Positions 43,609 to 46,290 of a DNA stretch of 46,290 bases are shown here, one piece after another; position 1 is the stretch's first letter, and each line of letters begins with the position of its first letter. The stretch covers positions 1-46,290 of the forward strand of contig JAAMPI010000272.1 of NCBI GenBank assembly GCA_013054445.1, in the 5' to 3' direction. This DNA comes from Cudoniella acicularis. Taxonomy: Eukaryota > Ascomycota > Leotiomycetes > Helotiales > Helotiaceae. The notes beneath the pieces were generated by a model, which was not told the origin of the DNA, ran no database searches, and worked only from the letters and a program-made list of their open reading frames with translations. Both the position numbers and the translations under genes were made by a program.

Positions 43609-44681
43609 TTGTTATGTTCGCGTCTCGGAGACTCGGATGGGCCAACTTTCCTCAATGGAATACTGAGATCGGCTGGAAGAGGATTGGGAGCTGCAGACAC
43701 CGTGAGGGTGCAGTGATCGATAAGGATCTGAATGTTGGAGGGGGGAGCATGAAGACGGTATCAGGCGGGCGAGGGGAGGGAGTCGATGGTGTCCTGAGTA
43801 CTGAGTGCTAGTCCTGACTTGATTCTGGTGACTCTGGCTTTGACATTTTAATTTGGCCCACGGGCGTGAAGCGAGAGCCACGTTTGGGTCCATGGCTAAT
43901 CCGGAACATTGTGCTCCACTCCGAGATGACGCGCATCACGTGAGGTAACCCCATTTTCTCACTGACGTCTCGTCCTTGCGGCCTTGCAAACCTCTCCTTT
44001 TTGGCACTCGATCGTTCAATATCATTCAAGACCATTCAGGAGATTCTACCAACACAATAACAGTCGATGTTGTTTGCAATTCACCATCGCCAACATTCCT
44101 GAGCATAGGCAAATGCCGCCCAACACTCCAAAGTCCAGAGATCAATGATCGTACCCGAGCTGATATCATCTTCTCGTAAATTGGCTGCTCGTATCGACCT
44201 ATTTGCCTCTAATTTCAAATTCATCGAAATGGTCTCGCGGTGGCCATTTTGTACTGTCACCTCATTCCGGATTCCCATTATTACTGTCGCATGCAACGGT
44301 TGATGTCGCCTGATTTGCATTGCTGATTTGAGCACGCGCACGTCTTGCAAGGGCCGCAAGGTTGACGTCATCCTTGCAGGATCATGCATTTCTCGGGTTT
44401 CTAGTATCGTGTACGACTTCAGTCAAACATATAGAGAAGTATAGAGCGCTGACAGCAATCTTCTCTCCCGGGCATTTTGAACTGTTCGATGAGCAGGCAA
44501 GATTGTGTTTGCTTTTCTCCCATGCAAATGATGATCAACTTCTCAATAACTTGGAATGCAAGTGCATATCCTAAAATGATTGAAGTACTCCAAGTGCGCA
44601 TGGGGAATACCCCCCCCCAAACCTTTTTTGGAATACGTGCCTAGCTATTCCCAACTGAGAAGCTCTACTTTTCTTTTCTGC
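43609..44681. other. Intergenic
   Basis: This stretch holds the efr3 promoter side and the 3' end of the O-methyltransferase gene. Open frames on both strands are short and lack domains. A C-run (about 44611-44619) lies near the OMT end. No RNA gene seen. Confidence 0.45.
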
Positions 44682-46101
44682 TCAACCTGTGTTCTCGCCA
44701 GTCCAGACAGCGCAAATGATGGCATTTAAAGATCCTGCTGGCTTCTTGATATCTTCCAATTTGAATCTTGGATCGGCCTGTTTGAAGAGAGTAGCCCATT
44801 CTTCAGCGTCACGCTCCTTTGCATTTTGGACTTGTTTCATGACCATATCTTGAGTCCTAAATTCTTGTTATTAAGGATTGCGTATCTCCACAATAGAAAA
44901 GGCCATTGCAATCAAAAGATAAAAGAGATAACTGAAAACTTACCTAGCTGACCTCTCCTGGTAGGGAGTAAGAACGCATGGTGGCGACAGGCATATATCA
45001 GATACCAAAATCTTAGCCCCACTCTTCAAAGCCGGTATGAGTCTCTGCAATATCTTTAAAGCATACTTATCTGACCAATCATGCAATATCCATCGCAGGT
45101 GGTAAATATCCGCACCCCTGAGCGGTTGATCTTGAAAGAAATCATGAGCCATAAATCGCAATCTCTCTCCAAGTTGCAAATCCTCCGGAACCACCGCTCC
45201 TGCAACAACCTCAGGAAGATCTTGCACAACACACTTGATTTTGGAGAGATACCGGGCAATCTCTATAGCCGCTGTACCTGCTCCACCACCAACGTCAACC
45301 AACAATCCCTCAGCAGCAACACCCCACTCGAAATTCTCCAAGAGATGCCTGATACTATATTCCGAACCAGAATGCGCGAAAGCAAAACACTCAGCAGCTT
45401 GCTGTCTGCGCTTAGGATCTTTAACTATGATATCAAAGAGGCGCAAATCAGTTCCCTCTGCAAGCTGAAAGCCAGTGTGATTCGGTTCCTCCGAGCCTGG
45501 CCATTTCACCATCGCATCAACCATTCTCGTACCAGCAGGACAAACTTCATCACCGACGAAACCGACGAATGATTCAAAAGGAGGAAGGTCGACCAGTGCT
45601 TTAGAGATGGCGGTATGTGCCACGATACCTGGCGAAGGCTCGCGGAAAATGTAGTATGTCATGGCATGACGCAGGATACGGCGGGTGTCTGATTCTGTAA
45701 GAGAACAGGCGCGAGCTACGGCGCTGAAGGTCGAGGTCTCGGTTGGAGGGAATGAGTGAGCTATTTTGAAGCGTTGAATTGCTTGGAGGCTTGTCCAAGC
45801 GTTGTGCTTTGAAGAATGTCAGTTAGTTTACTACATGGGAAATTGTTGTGGAAATGGGAGGTCTTACTGGCTGGTGGGATATATAGCCTATGGGGCCAAG
45901 CATCAGAGCTCTGAGTTCATCGGAGGCATCGACAATTGCTTCTTGCAGGCTTTGAATGTGGGGCGGAAGGGTAAGTCTCGCCGGCTGAGTGATATCGAAG
46001 GAGGGGGTGGGTAAGCCGTTTGACGTGAGATGTTCATTGACCTTGAGAGTGTTCTCATGAATAAGCGTTGATAGCTCAACTATTATGTTTGAAGAAGCCA
46101 T
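44682..46101 (-). CDS. SAM-dependent O-methyltransferase (COMT-like)
   Basis: Exons 46101-45868, 45806-44944 and 44856-44682 join in phase (introns 61 and 87 nt; the first has a perfect ACTAAC branch) to 423 residues. The N-terminal half is the dimerisation/winged-helix part (SESDTRRILRHA-like block before MTYYIF). The SAM site is LLVDVGGGAGTAAIEIAR (about 246-263), VVQDLPEVV follows, and the catalytic-His motif is RWILHDWSDKYAL (about 316-328). The C-terminal exon ends with RFKLEDIKKPAGSLNAIICAVW, the usual family ending. Such enzymes methylate hydroxyls of polyketides, phenolics or flavonoid-like compounds. No synthase is in the window; the gene may belong to a cluster continuing past the right edge. 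Confidence 0.92.
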
Positions 46102-46290
46102 TGTTTTGAAGTGTTGTTTGTGGTATTTTCACGAAGTGAAGAAGAAGCTGGTTATGTCGGCTGTACAATCGGTTCTATGGACTGTGCCTAATTTACTAGG
46201 CCGTTTTTGGCAAAACTGATTCGCTTAACCCCCCCCCCCCCCTTCCCTCTCTACCCCACTAAACACACAAAATAATTATCCACTACTTTT
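46102..46290. promoter_or_regulatory. Upstream region of the O-methyltransferase
   Basis: This is the promoter and leader side of the minus-strand gene. It contains a 14-base C-run (46229-46242) followed by a pyrimidine-rich stretch. No gene seen before the window ends. Confidence 0.4.

Noticed and set aside
1..46290. Transposon, CRISPR array, rRNA or tRNA genes
   Set aside because: No reverse transcriptase or transposase text, no long terminal repeats, no regularly spaced repeats and no RNA gene signatures were seen on reading both strands.

Overview
The window looks like nuclear DNA of a filamentous ascomycete (Pezizomycotina, perhaps Leotiomycetes). Genes are split by short introns of about 47-160 nt with GT-AG (once GC-AG) ends and CTAAC/CTAAT-like branch points. 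The families are typical of such fungi: 2EXR, fungal rhodopsin-like 7TM (Pth11-type), UstYa/DUF3328, CFEM, LaeA-like methyltransferase, NACHT/ankyrin and ankyrin/subtilase proteins, and Efr3. I saw no rRNA, tRNA, CRISPR array or intact transposon. Taxonomy is inference only.

Layout. 0.4-1.3 kb: decayed 2EXR gene. 2.5-2.9 kb: small cysteine-rich relic, then a cluster of GC-rich hairpins in AT-rich DNA (3.4-3.6 kb). 3.6-5.2 kb: 7TM rhodopsin-like gene (-) with a one-base frameshift. 5.9-6.7 kb: intact UstYa-like gene (+). 7.4-8.7 kb: two paralogous three-exon genes (-) for tiny secreted peptides sharing SYGxDAY. 9.8-10.5 kb: GNAT acetyltransferase. 11-17.4 kb: decayed NLR-like gene (-). 18.2-21.4 kb: decayed ankyrin-subtilase gene (+). 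21.5-22.3 kb: unidentified decayed reading frame (-). 22.8-23.9 kb: intact 2EXR gene. 26.4-27.1 kb: CFEM GPI protein. 29.6-32.7 kb: C2H2 zinc-finger gene. 34.8-35.3 kb: small zinc-ribbon-like protein. 36.1-37.0 kb: alpha/beta hydrolase. 37.7-38.8 kb: SAM methyltransferase. 39.1-39.4 kb: 7TM fragment. 40.2-43.6 kb: Efr3. 44.7-46.1 kb: O-methyltransferase.

How the genes may work together. The most interesting unit is 5.8-8.8 kb. UstYa-family oxidases modify ribosomally made fungal peptides (dikaritin-type RiPPs), usually through tyrosine. Here one lies beside two previously unannotated genes that each encode a signal peptide plus a short tail ending in a tyrosine-rich core, with matching exon structure and a shared upstream element. 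That is what a minimal RiPP locus with non-repetitive precursors could look like; it is a hypothesis. The 11-22 kb block is a graveyard of self-recognition-type genes: a head-to-head NLR-like/ankyrin-subtilase pair inactivated by frameshifts and stop codons, several at positions where a tryptophan would be expected. The right third (30-46 kb) is mostly ordinary intact genes, Efr3 being the clearest housekeeping gene.
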